64,000 nucleotides of DNA from Nucisporomicrobium flavum (GTDB lineage: Bacteria > Actinomycetota > Actinomycetes > Mycobacteriales > Micromonosporaceae), in the NCBI RefSeq assembly GCF_016464385.1, contig NZ_JADMLH010000003.1, positions 571,458-635,457 on the forward strand, given 5' to 3'. The stretch's first letter is position 1. Each line of letters opens with the position of its first letter. The notes under the pieces were generated by a model. It worked only from the letters and a program-made list of their open reading frames with translations, was not told the DNA's origin and made no database searches. Positions 16,221 to 24,104 of this stretch are shown here, one piece after another. A program made the translations under genes and the position numbers.

Positions 16221-17686
16221 TGAGCGACGTCGAGGAAGTTCAGCTCCAGCCCTGCGAACCCGGCAAGCTGACGCCCGCCGAGCTCAAGACCCTGTTCCTG
16301 TTCGAGAAGCTGACCGACGAGCAGCTGGCGTGGATGGCCGACCACGGCTGCACCATGCACGCCCCGGCCGGCTCCCTGGTGCTCCGCGAGGGCGACCCCG
16401 CCGAGCTCTTCGTGGTCCTGCTGAGCGGCACGATCTCGCTCAGCCGCCGGGTCGGCCAGGACGACGTGCAGACCTCGCGTACGGAGCAGCGCGGCGTCTA
16501 CATGGGCGCGACGCAGGCGTACATCCGTGACGAGGGCGTCGAACGCAAGTACATGGCGTCCATGCGGGCGCTCGACGATGCCGACTTCTTCGTACTCTCC
16601 GCCGCCGACTTCGGCTCGATGATGCGCGAGTGGTTCCCGATGGCGATCCACCTGCTGGAGGGGCTCGCGCTCGGCATGCGCAGCACCCAGGCGGCGATCA
16701 GCGAGCGGCAGCGCCTCGTCGCGCTCGGCGCCCTGTCCGCCGGCCTCATGCACGAGCTCAACAACCCGGCCGCCGCGGCGTCGCGGGCCACCGGCGCGCT
16801 GCGTCAGCGGGTCGCCGGCATGCGGCACAAGCTGGGCATGCTCGCCGCGGGCAAGGTCGACCCGGACCGCCTCGACGCGCTCGTCGAGCTGCAGGAGGAG
16901 GTCATCGAACGGGCCGCGAAGGCGCCGGCGCTGACCGCGATGCAGGCGGCCGACCGCGAGGACGAGCTCGGCGACTGGATGGACGAGCGCAACGTCACCG
17001 GCGGCTGGGACCTGGCGCCGGTCTTCGCCCAGGGCGGCCTCGACGTGCAGTGCCTCGACGACATGGAGGCCAAGGTCGGCTCGCCCGAGCTGCTCGACCA
17101 GGCCATCCACTGGATCGGGTACGCGCTCGAGACCGAGCAGCTGATGAGCGACATCGAGGACGCCACCGGCCGGGTCTCGTCGCTGGTGTCGGCGGCCAAG
17201 CAGTACTCCCAGCTCGACCGCGCCGCGCACCAGTGGATCGACGTGCACACGGGCCTGGACAGCACGCTCGTCATGCTCGGCCACAAGATCGGCAACGGCA
17301 TCAAGGTCGTCAAGGAGTACGACCGCAGCCTGCCACAGGTCCCGGCCCACCCCGCCGAGCTCAACCAGGTCTGGACCAACATCATCGACAACGCGGTCCA
17401 GGCGATGGACGGCGCGGGCACGCTGACGCTGCGCACGTACGCCGAGGACGGCCACATCGTGGTGTCCATCGGGGACACCGGCCCCGGCGTCCCCGAGGAG
17501 CTGCGCAAGCGGGTCTTCGAGCCGTTCTTCACCACGAAGGCGGTGGGCGAGGGGACGGGGCTGGGGCTGGACATCTCGTACCGCATCGTGGTGAACGGCC
17601 ACGGCGGCGACATCGTGCTGCAGTCCCAGCCCGGGGACACGCGGTTCCTGGTGAAGCTGCCGCTCGCGGAGCCGTCCTCCCGCTGA
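16220..17686 (+). CDS. Soluble histidine kinase with cyclic-nucleotide-binding-like sensor
   Basis: A 488-aa cytoplasmic sensor kinase; no transmembrane segment is visible. Residues about 20-140 are a cNMP-binding/CRP-type beta roll (FEKLTDEQLAWMADHGC, APAGSLVLREGDPAELFVVLLSGTISLSRR). The phospho-acceptor is His178 in LMHELNNPAAAASR. The ATPase domain has N box NIIDNAVQAMDG, G1 GDTGPGVP, F box FEPFFTTK and G2 GEGTGLGL. Its ATG lies in the stop of the REC-TrxR gene (TGATG), so this is almost surely the cognate kinase of that receiver. The ligand sensed by the beta roll is unknown; the usual phosphate-binding cassette is not obvious. Confidence 0.92.
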   Translation: MSDVEEVQLQPCEPGKLTPAELKTLFLFEKLTDEQLAWMADHGCTMHAPAGSLVLREGDPAELFVVLLSGTISLSRRVGQDDVQTSRTEQRGVYMGATQAYIRDEGVERKYMASMRALDDADFFVLSAADFGSMMREWFPMAIHLLEGLALGMRSTQAAISERQRLVALGALSAGLMHELNNPAAAASRATGALRQRVAGMRHKLGMLAAGKVDPDRLDALVELQEEVIERAAKAPALTAMQAADREDELGDWMDERNVTGGWDLAPVFAQGGLDVQCLDDMEAKVGSPELLDQAIHWIGYALETEQLMSDIEDATGRVSSLVSAAKQYSQLDRAAHQWIDVHTGLDSTLVMLGHKIGNGIKVVKEYDRSLPQVPAHPAELNQVWTNIIDNAVQAMDGAGTLTLRTYAEDGHIVVSIGDTGPGVPEELRKRVFEPFFTTKAVGEGTGLGLDISYRIVVNGHGGDIVLQSQPGDTRFLVKLPLAEPSSR

Positions 17687-17701
17687 CCGGCGCCGCCCGG
17701 G

Positions 17702-17756
17702 CGGCCTTGAGGTCTCTTCCGGCCGAGCGCCGTCCGGCCGGCCTTGAGGTCTCTTC
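17702..17756 (+). repeat. Pair of 18-bp direct repeats
   Basis: CGGCCTTGAGGTCTCTTC occurs at 17702-17719 and again, identical, at 17739-17756, a 37-bp period. They lie between the kinase stop and the promoter of the next gene and may be a regulator site or a small tandem duplication. Confidence 0.7.
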
Positions 17757-17794
17757 TTGCCGGCCTGGGACGCGGATCGTGATGGAAAGGACCC

Positions 17795-17823
17795 TTGACA
17801 TGCGGGCGGCGGCCGGGCATGGT
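17795..17823 (+). promoter_or_regulatory. Promoter for a probably leaderless membrane-protein/Xre operon
   Basis: Consensus -35 TTGACA (17795-17800), a 17-bp spacer, then CATGGT (17818-17823). The expected start point falls on or next to the A of ATG at 17830. Confidence 0.45.
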
Positions 17824-17829
17824 CGAGTC

Positions 17830-18243
17830 ATGACAAGCAACCTTGACACGGCTGTGCCGAGCCGCGGGGATCGCGCCCGCGCCTTCGCCTACTTCCGCGA
17901 CCTGGCCCCCGCCATGGCCGCGTACGTCGTGGCCATCGTCGCCGTCGTCATGTGGGGTCACCTCGACGGCGACAGCCCCTGGCGCTTCGCCTGGGCGCTG
18001 CTGCCCGTGCTGCCCGTGCTGGGCGTGGTGCGGGCCGTGGTGCGCGGTCTCCGTCGCTCCGACGAGTACGCCCAACTGGTCCAGCTGCGCGGCCTCGCCG
18101 TCGGCTTCGCTGTCGCCATGATCGCGTACGTGGTGCTGGGCATGCTGATGGTCGCGGGCCTGAGCACGCCGGCCGCCCCCTGGATGGCCTTCGGTGCCGG
18201 CATGGTCGCCTGGGCGGCGGCCACCGCCGTCGCCGCACGCTGA
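17830..18243 (+). CDS. Small four-helix membrane protein
   Basis: A 137-aa integral membrane protein with four hydrophobic stretches: AMAAYVVAIVAVVMWG, WALLPVLPVLGVVRAVV, GLAVGFAVAMIAYVVLGMLM and WMAFGAGMVAWAAATAV. It matches the small membrane proteins regularly encoded beside short Xre regulators in actinomycetes and Bacillus; their job is unknown. The ATG at 17830 fits the promoter spacing for a leaderless message. An alternative ATG at 17800 has GGAAAGGA upstream and would add ten residues. Confidence 0.75.
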   Translation: MTSNLDTAVPSRGDRARAFAYFRDLAPAMAAYVVAIVAVVMWGHLDGDSPWRFAWALLPVLPVLGVVRAVVRGLRRSDEYAQLVQLRGLAVGFAVAMIAYVVLGMLMVAGLSTPAAPWMAFGAGMVAWAAATAVAAR

Positions 18244-18256
18244 ACGCGGACCGGAC

Positions 18257-18478
18257 GTGAAGAACCGCATCCGGCAGCTGCGCACCGACCGCGGCTGGAC
18301 CCAGGCCGCCCTGGCAGACCTGCTGGACGTCTCCCGCCAGACCGTCAACGCGTTGGAAACGGGCCGCTACGACCCGAGCCTGCCGCTGGCGTTCCGGCTG
18401 GCCCGGATCTTCGGTCAACCGATTGAAGCGATCTTCGACCCCGAGGACGACCACCACGCCGTCCCGCCGGCGCGCTGA
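18257..18478 (+). CDS. Short Xre-family HTH regulator
   Basis: A 73-aa DNA-binding protein consisting of little more than an HTH_3 domain: IRQLRTDRGWTQAALADLL, then DVSRQTVNALETGRYDPSLPLAFRLARIFG, ending in an acidic FDPEDD tail. This is the YozG/MerR-unrelated class that accompanies a small membrane protein. The GTG follows the membrane-protein stop by 13 bases. It probably regulates its own two-gene operon. Confidence 0.88.
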   Translation: MKNRIRQLRTDRGWTQAALADLLDVSRQTVNALETGRYDPSLPLAFRLARIFGQPIEAIFDPEDDHHAVPPAR

Positions 18479-18490
18479 CCAGGACGCCAG

Positions 18491-18880
18491 GGCGACCGGA
18501 GCTGCCGGGTGCTGTGGGCCGAGCGCCGGGCGCTGTGGGCCGGGCGCCGGGCGCTGGGCGCTGAGGGCCGTGGGCCGGGGCCGGGCGCCGGGCGCTGGGG
18601 GCCTGAGGCCGAGGGCAGGGGGTCGGGCCCGGAGCCGGGTCGGGGACTGGGGCCGGAGGCCGGGTCCGGGGCCGAGGGCTGGGTGCCGGTCCGGGGGTCG
18701 AGGTCGGAGGCTGGGGCCGAGGGTTGAGGCCGAGCCTGGGGCCGGGTCCGGCCGGGCCGGGTCGGGTCGGGCCGGGCCGGGTCGAGTCGGGCTGGGGGCC
18801 CGGTCCGGGGCGGGGGATCGTGGGCCGGGCCGGGGTCGAGGCCGGGTCGAGAGCTGGGGCTGGGCGCGGGGTCGCCGGGC
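18491..18880 (+). repeat. G-rich degenerate repeat tract
   Basis: Dense runs of three or more G with short spacers over nearly 400 bases (for example 18570-18620 and 18640-18720). This gives strong G-quadruplex potential on the plus strand and a marked strand asymmetry not seen in the genes around it. Confidence 0.65.
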
Positions 18881-18969
18881 CGCCGCGTAGACGCCGCTGC
18901 GCTCAGCGGAGGACGTGCTCCGCGCCGGGCGGCGTGCCAGTGCGGCCGCACCCGGCGTATCGCGTCGCC

Positions 18970-19129
18970 GTGGGCCTGGCGTGCCGCGCCGTCGTGGGCT
19001 TGGCGCGCCGCCGTGGTGGGCCTGGCGCGCCGCGCCGCCGTCGGCCTGGCGTGCTGCGTCGCCGTGGGCCTGGCGTGCCGCCGCGGTGGGCCTGGCGTGC
19101 CGCCGCCGTGCGCCTGGCGTGCCGCGCTG
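18970..19129. repeat. Seven-copy 22/24-bp tandem repeat
   Basis: Units start at 18970, 18994, 19016, 19040, 19064, 19086 and 19108. The consensus is GTGGGCCTGGCGTGCCGC followed by 4 or 6 variable bases, so periods are 24, 22, 24, 24, 22, 22 and 22. Copies differ at 1-4 positions. Confidence 0.85.
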
Positions 19130-19275
19130 CTGGCGGCGGGGTGTGGGCTGTGGGTGCGCTGTCGGTTTGGCCGGGGGTGTGCGCGAGCGCGGCGGGTGTG
19201 ACGACTGCGGCGCCCCGGTACCCCCGGTCGGGAGTGCGGGAGCGCCGCAGGCGTGGACCTTTGCTGTGGGCGTAC

Positions 19276-19776
19276 TTAAAGGAGGCCTCGCACATATGCG
19301 GCCTGGCCGGCGTGCTGGATGTCGTCGTCCAGGATGCTGATCAGGCGGACGCCCAGGGTGACCGGCGGGTCCCAGGCCTCGTCCACGACGCGGTCCAGGT
19401 CGTCGGGCTTGAGGCCCTCGAGGTACGCCAGCGTTCGCGCGTGCACCGCGTCGTAGTAGTCGAGCAGCGCCCGGGTGTTCTCCGGGTGGACCGCCGCGAC
19501 GTCCTTCGCCGAGTGGCCGTAGCCGGTGTCGGCCGGGTCGGTCTCGCGGCCGAAGCGGGGTGCCCAGTCGCCGGCGGCGTAGAGCTGGGCCTCGCCGAGC
19601 AGGTCGGCGATGTGGCTGTCCTGCACCCGGGTGAGGTGCCAGACGAGCCAGCCGACGGTGTTGGCGCCCTCGGCCGGCGCGGTGCGCAGCTGCTCCGGGG
19701 TGAGGCCGTCGACCGCGCCGCGGACGAGGTCCGGCAGGCGGCCGTACGCCTCGGTGAGCAGATCGTTCACGTTCAC
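19276..19776 (-). CDS. DinB/DUF664 family protein (mycothiol-dependent enzyme fold)
   Basis: A 166-aa four-helix protein of the DinB superfamily, many actinobacterial members of which are metal-dependent mycothiol S-transferases. Candidate metal ligands are His in GWLVWHLTRVQDSH and the DDIQHAGQ motif near the end. GTG at 19776 is chosen because AGGAGG lies 7 bases upstream, overlapping the stop of the preceding membrane-protein gene, so the two are co-transcribed. Substrate unknown. Confidence 0.82.
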   Translation of the reverse strand: MNVNDLLTEAYGRLPDLVRGAVDGLTPEQLRTAPAEGANTVGWLVWHLTRVQDSHIADLLGEAQLYAAGDWAPRFGRETDPADTGYGHSAKDVAAVHPENTRALLDYYDAVHARTLAYLEGLKPDDLDRVVDEAWDPPVTLGVRLISILDDDIQHAGQAAYVRGLL

Positions 19777-19787
19777 GGTGGCGCCTC

Positions 19788-20540
19788 CTATTCGGTGGGC
19801 GGGTCCTGCTGCTGTCCCTGCTGGTCGAACTGCTGGTCGCCGCCGCCGGCCGGGTCCGTCTGCTGCGGGGCCTCGGTGGCCGGCTCGGTGGTCGTCGGCT
19901 CCTCCGGGGCCGTGGTGGTCCCGGTGGGCTCCGGCGTGTCCGTCGTGGCGCCCGGCTCGGGGGACTCCGTGGTGGAGCTGTCCGGTGTGGGCGACTCGTC
20001 GGGTGCGGGGCTCTCGGAGGGCGTCGTGGCGGGCTTGTCCTGCTTGGAGTCGCTCTTGCTGGATACGAGGCTGGTGAGCGTCGTACCGGCGCTCGAGCCG
20101 TGCCCCGTCATCGACGCCAGCGACCGGCCGGCGCTCGCCTCGAGGGCGAAGATCGCGCCCATGGCCACGATGAAGACGGTGGCCGCCCCGACGAGGACCG
20201 GCTTCCACCGGATCGCGAAGCGTCCCGGCTCCTGCGGCACGGTGTGCGACGGCTTCTCCTCCTCCGTGGCGGCGGCGACGGGTGGCGTGCCCACCGCGGC
20301 CGGCACCTTGATGAAGGCGGGCGCGACCGTCTGGAGGGTCTTGGTGCCGCGTTTGAGGGAGTTGTCGAAGAGCTGCGTCCCCACGGAGCCCACCACGCTC
20401 GCCAGCGCGGCGCCGGCGAGAGTGCCGGCCACTCCGAGGAACGAGCCCAGCACTGCGGCGGCCACCGCCGCGAGAGTGCCGGCGACGACCTTGCTGATCT
20501 GGATGCCGGACCACAACCGGTCCGGTGCCTGCTCGCTCAT
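19788..20540 (-). CDS. Membrane protein with glycine-zipper N-terminus and acidic Pro/Thr tail
   Basis: A 250-aa protein with no family I can name. An N-terminal hydrophobic Ala/Gly-rich stretch (about 16-57) is followed by a basic segment, a single transmembrane helix (WKPVLVGAATVFIVAMGAIFAL, about 112-133) and an outside tail of about 110 residues rich in Pro, Thr, Ser, Glu and Gln. It precedes the DinB gene in the same transcript. The tail looks like a flexible wall-spanning spacer. Confidence 0.75.
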   Translation of the reverse strand: MSEQAPDRLWSGIQISKVVAGTLAAVAAAVLGSFLGVAGTLAGAALASVVGSVGTQLFDNSLKRGTKTLQTVAPAFIKVPAAVGTPPVAAATEEEKPSHTVPQEPGRFAIRWKPVLVGAATVFIVAMGAIFALEASAGRSLASMTGHGSSAGTTLTSLVSSKSDSKQDKPATTPSESPAPDESPTPDSSTTESPEPGATTDTPEPTGTTTAPEEPTTTEPATEAPQQTDPAGGGDQQFDQQGQQQDPPTE

Positions 20541-20605
20541 GTCCTCCTCACATCAAGGCTCTGCCCGAGCCTGCTCACGACGCGTCCGGGTGCGGACGCG
20601 AAACC

Positions 20606-21928
20606 TCAGCCTTTACCGAGGCGCTGCGCGCTAAACCAGCCTCTTTCGGCCAGAACCTCCCGCAGCGGCCGGACGTGGACGCCCTCGGCCGCCAGCCGCT
20701 GCCGGGCCAGCCTGCGGGTCCGCAGGATGCCGAGCACGCCGAGCACGCCGATCGCGTACTGAACCGACATGGCGACCTTGAAGTCGGCGATGTCGTAGGC
20801 GGCGCGGCCGCCCGTGCGGGCGTCCAGGATCAGCCCGACGAGCAGGATCGTGGTCAGCGACGCCACGAACCCGCCCACGTTGACGATGCCGGTGGCCGTG
20901 CCGAGCCGGTTCGGCGGGTTGAACGTCCGCGCGAACTCGAACCCGATCATCGAGCCCGGGCCGCCGAGGCCGAGCGCCACCACGAGCAGCAGCAGCACGG
21001 CCAGCGGCGCGCGCCCCGGCCACGCGATGACCAGCGCCCAGCCGAGCGCGTTCATGGCGATCACGCCCAGCACGAGCCACGAGCGGCGCAACGGGTGGCG
21101 CTGCACCAGCACGCCGAGCAGCGGGCCGCCGACCATGCCGACGATCACGAACAGCGTCAGCATCGAGCTGGCCGTGGCGCGCGACAGGCCCTCGCCCGCG
21201 ACCAGGAACGGATAGCCCCACATCAGCGCGAACACCGTGCCGGGGAACTGGGTGGTGAAGTGCGTCCACAGCCCCAGCCGGGTGCCGGGATGCCGCCACG
21301 CGGTGGCGAGGTCCGAGCCGAGCCGGCGCGCGGTGACCGCCTCGCCGGTGCTGATCCGCCGCTCCGGGCTGTCGTGCAGCGCCACCATCGCGACGACGGC
21401 GACGAACACCCCGGCCGCGGACGCGGAGATGAAGGCGGTGGTCCAGCCGGCGCCGGCCAGCAGGGCAGCCAACGGTACGGCGCTGAGCACCTGACCGACC
21501 TGCCCCACGATGCCGGTGAGCTGGGTGACCACCGGCACCCGCCGCGACGGGAACCACTGGGGCACCAGCCGCAGCACGCTGATGAACGTCATCGCGTCAC
21601 CCGCGCCGACGAGCACCCGGGCGGCCACGGCCCCGCCGACACCGTCGGAGAACGCCATCAGCGCCTGCCCGGCTGCCATCACCAGGGCGCCACCGACCAC
21701 CAGCCGCAGCGAGCCGAAGCGGTCCAGCAGCACGCCGACGGGGACCTGGAGGCCCGCGTACACGAGGAGCTGCAGCACGGCGAAGGACGCCAGCGCGCTC
21801 GCGCCGATGCCGAACCGTGCCTGCGCGTCGAGACCCGCGACCCCGAGGGACGTGCGGTGCAGCACAGCCACCACGTATGCGGAGAGGCCGACGGCCCAGA
21901 CCGCCCAGGAGCGGGCACCGCCTCGCAT
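20606..21928 (-). CDS. MFS transporter
   Basis: A 440-aa, 12-helix major facilitator. Helix 1 is WAVWAVGLSAYVVAVLHRTSLGVAGLDA, the post-helix-2 motif is GVLLDRFGSLR, and helix 4-5 is RVLVGAGDAMTFISVLRLVPQWFP, a pattern of the nitrate/sugar-phosphate-like and uncharacterised MFS_1 groups. A Phe/Gly-rich second half contains GPGSMIGFEFARTFNPPNRLGTATGIVNVGGF. The ATG at 21928 with AGGTGGGG upstream is preferred to a GTG twelve codons earlier. Substrate unknown. Confidence 0.88.
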   Translation of the reverse strand: MRGGARSWAVWAVGLSAYVVAVLHRTSLGVAGLDAQARFGIGASALASFAVLQLLVYAGLQVPVGVLLDRFGSLRLVVGGALVMAAGQALMAFSDGVGGAVAARVLVGAGDAMTFISVLRLVPQWFPSRRVPVVTQLTGIVGQVGQVLSAVPLAALLAGAGWTTAFISASAAGVFVAVVAMVALHDSPERRISTGEAVTARRLGSDLATAWRHPGTRLGLWTHFTTQFPGTVFALMWGYPFLVAGEGLSRATASSMLTLFVIVGMVGGPLLGVLVQRHPLRRSWLVLGVIAMNALGWALVIAWPGRAPLAVLLLLVVALGLGGPGSMIGFEFARTFNPPNRLGTATGIVNVGGFVASLTTILLVGLILDARTGGRAAYDIADFKVAMSVQYAIGVLGVLGILRTRRLARQRLAAEGVHVRPLREVLAERGWFSAQRLGKG

Positions 21929-22009
21929 GAAAAACCCCACCTCGTCCGCTCGCGTGCCTCCCACCCTTTCGCGGACGGACAGCCATCGCCAACGGCGAAC
22001 GTCACAATT

Positions 22010-22323
22010 CAGGCGTGTGCCCGGTCACGGCATCCGGGCGGGTGACCTCGGCGGATTCCGCTTGCGGAGGAGCGCGCGGCGCGGGCCGGGGCCGGGGGCG
22101 GAAGGGCGCATCGGGGCGAGCCGGCTGCGCGGCGCCGCGCACCCGGTCGGGCCGCGCACCCGGTCGGGCCGCGCACCCGGTCGGGCCGCGCACCCGGTCG
22201 GGCCGCCCTCCGGTCGGGCCGCGCTCCGGTCGGGCCGCCTCCGGCCGGAGGCGGCGGTCGGCCGGGTCGCGGTGAGCCCGGGCTCGCGGTGGGTCCGGGG
22301 CCGCGGTGGGGCGCGGGGTGGAG
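22010..22323. other. Non-coding GC-rich gap with tandem array
   Basis: About 310 bases between the divergently oriented flank of the MFS gene and the S9 peptidase stop. Apart from the 17-bp array described separately I see no gene or clear promoter element. Confidence 0.6.
22137..22236. repeat. 17-bp tandem repeat array
   Basis: Four identical copies of GCGCACCCGGTCGGGCC (22137-22204) are followed by two 16-bp variants (22205-22236). Each unit holds the dyad CCCG-GT-CGGG, so the transcript could fold into a row of small hairpins. Confidence 0.9.
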
Positions 22324-24084
22324 TCAGGCGAGCAGGGACGGGACCCGAAGGTGGTGGGTGAGCCAGCCGACGGTCTCGCGCAGGTACTCGGCGCGCGACG
22401 ACCGGTGCAGCAGCTCGTGTCCCTCGCCCGGGAAGAGCAGGTACTTGTGCTCCGCCCCGCGCGCCGCCAGCGCGGCCACGACCTGCTCCGCCTCGATCAC
22501 CGGCACGTTGCTGTCGTTCTCGCCGTGCACCACCATCAGCGGCGCGCGCAGGCGGTCGATGCGGGTGATCGGGGACAGCTCGCGCAGCAGTTCCGCGTCC
22601 GCGACCGGGTCGCCGTACTTGGACACGGCCGCCGCCGCGATCCACGGCTCGGTGTGCTCGTAGAACGTGGCGAAGTTCGACATGCCGCAGACGTCGATGC
22701 CCACCGCGAACAGCTCCGGGTACGTGGTCAGCGCGGCCAGCGTCAGGTAGCCGCCGTACGAGCGCCCCATGCACCCCACCCGGGCCGGGTCGGCCACGCC
22801 GGTGCTCACGAGGTGGCCGACGCACGCGGCGACGTCGGCGACGGCCGCCCAGCGCAGCGGCCCGTTGTCGGCGTTGACGAAGCTGCGGCCGAAGCCCGAG
22901 GAGCCGCGCACGTTGGCGGCGAACACGGCGATGCCGCGGTCCACCAGGGACTGGAAGAGCGGGCCGTGGCCGGGGCGTTCCTGCGCCTCCGGGCCGCCGT
23001 GCAGCCACAGCACCGTGGGGTGCGGGCCGGGCGTCGCCGGCTGGAAGAGCCAGCCGCTGATCTCGAGGCCGTCGTGGGAGGCGAAGCGGCGCAGGGTGGG
23101 GCGTACGGCTCCGGGGGCGGGCGGCTCGACGGAGACCGGGTGGAGCTCGCCGTCCCAGACCCAGACGCCGTGTGGCTGACCCGGCGCCTCCGCGGTGAAC
23201 GCCAGCGTGCTGCCGTCGGCGCTCCAGGCGAGGCCGGAGACCACCGTGCCGGGCAGCTCCACGTCCTGGGAGTCGACGGTCAGCCGGGACAGGCCGCCGT
23301 CGGCGTTCCACAGCACGGCGACGCGCGAGCCGTCCGGGGTCAGCGCGAACGACTCGACCTCGGCGTCGGGCGCCTCGGCGAGGATCTGCGCGGCGCCGGC
23401 GGCCGTCCGCAGCAGGACCGGGCGCTCACCGGCGTCGCTGCGTGCCCACACCGAGCCGTCCGGGCCGAAGCAGGCCTGTTCGCCGCTGGTGACGTACTCC
23501 TCGACGCCGGTCCGCAGGTCGCGGACGACCACGTACCGGCTGCTGCGCGCGCCGTGCCGCAGCAGCGCGCGGCTGCCGTCGGGCGAGACGTCGAAGAGCG
23601 TGACCAGGTCGCCCTCGGCGACCACCTCGCGGGTGCCGTGCTCGGCGTCCACGAGCACCGTGGTGGTCAGGTTCTCGGTGATCGCGAGCAGCGGGCGGCC
23701 GGGCAGCCAGCGGACGTTCTCCGCGGTGTCCGCGCCGAAGCCGGCGACCTGGTGCAGCGCGGAGCCGTCCGGCCGGACCAGCCACACCTCGGTGCGCGGC
23801 GCCCCACCGGGCGCGAGCACGCAGGCCAGCCAGCCGCCCCCGGTGGACCAGTGCACGGACTGCACCGGCTCCTCGCCGGTGTCGACCAGGAACGTCAGGT
23901 CGCTGCCGACCGGCTGCACCCACACCTTCGGGGTGCCGCTGCGGTCCGACACGTACGCGGCGTGCCGGCCGTCCGGCGAGAGCGCCGGGGACCAGCTGCC
24001 GCTGACCTCCGACGGGTAGGACCCCAGCGTCTGCCACCCGGCGGGCAGCACGGTGACATCGACCCGGTTGAGCTGACCGGTCAT
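22324..24084 (-). CDS. S9 family prolyl-oligopeptidase-like serine peptidase
   Basis: A 586-aa cytoplasmic peptidase of the acylaminoacyl/dipeptidyl-peptidase type. Residues about 15-330 form a beta-propeller with WSPALSPDGRHAAYVSDRSG-type repeats. Residues about 340-586 are the alpha/beta hydrolase domain with Ser442 (GRSYGGY), Asp524 (HGENDSNVP) and His556 (GEGHELL). No signal peptide is seen. The ATG has GGAGGA four bases upstream. It follows asnB by only 20 bases, so it belongs to the ligase-asnB transcript and may trim or recycle the peptide product. Confidence 0.92.
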   Translation of the reverse strand: MTGQLNRVDVTVLPAGWQTLGSYPSEVSGSWSPALSPDGRHAAYVSDRSGTPKVWVQPVGSDLTFLVDTGEEPVQSVHWSTGGGWLACVLAPGGAPRTEVWLVRPDGSALHQVAGFGADTAENVRWLPGRPLLAITENLTTTVLVDAEHGTREVVAEGDLVTLFDVSPDGSRALLRHGARSSRYVVVRDLRTGVEEYVTSGEQACFGPDGSVWARSDAGERPVLLRTAAGAAQILAEAPDAEVESFALTPDGSRVAVLWNADGGLSRLTVDSQDVELPGTVVSGLAWSADGSTLAFTAEAPGQPHGVWVWDGELHPVSVEPPAPGAVRPTLRRFASHDGLEISGWLFQPATPGPHPTVLWLHGGPEAQERPGHGPLFQSLVDRGIAVFAANVRGSSGFGRSFVNADNGPLRWAAVADVAACVGHLVSTGVADPARVGCMGRSYGGYLTLAALTTYPELFAVGIDVCGMSNFATFYEHTEPWIAAAAVSKYGDPVADAELLRELSPITRIDRLRAPLMVVHGENDSNVPVIEAEQVVAALAARGAEHKYLLFPGEGHELLHRSSRAEYLRETVGWLTHHLRVPSLLA

Positions 24085-24104
24085 GGGGTCCTCCTTCGGC
24101 TTGG

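Larger units (their letters stand above)
18479..19275. other. Long GC-rich non-coding tract with no supportable gene
   Basis: About 800 bases. The first half (18490-18880) is a G-biased degenerate repeat of GGGCCGGG/GGGGCC-like blocks on the plus strand. The second half holds the 22/24-bp tandem array listed separately. Open frames exist on several strands, but their products are low-complexity Arg/Pro/Ala/Gly and lack RBSs. Confidence 0.7.

Noticed and set aside
18724..20634. Plus-strand 636-codon frame through the GC-rich tract
   Set aside because: Its N-terminal half is simple repeats and its second half lies antisense to the DinB and membrane-protein genes, which have good RBSs.
22137..22236. 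CRISPR array
   Set aside because: Repeats are directly adjacent with no unique spacers and no cas genes are near.
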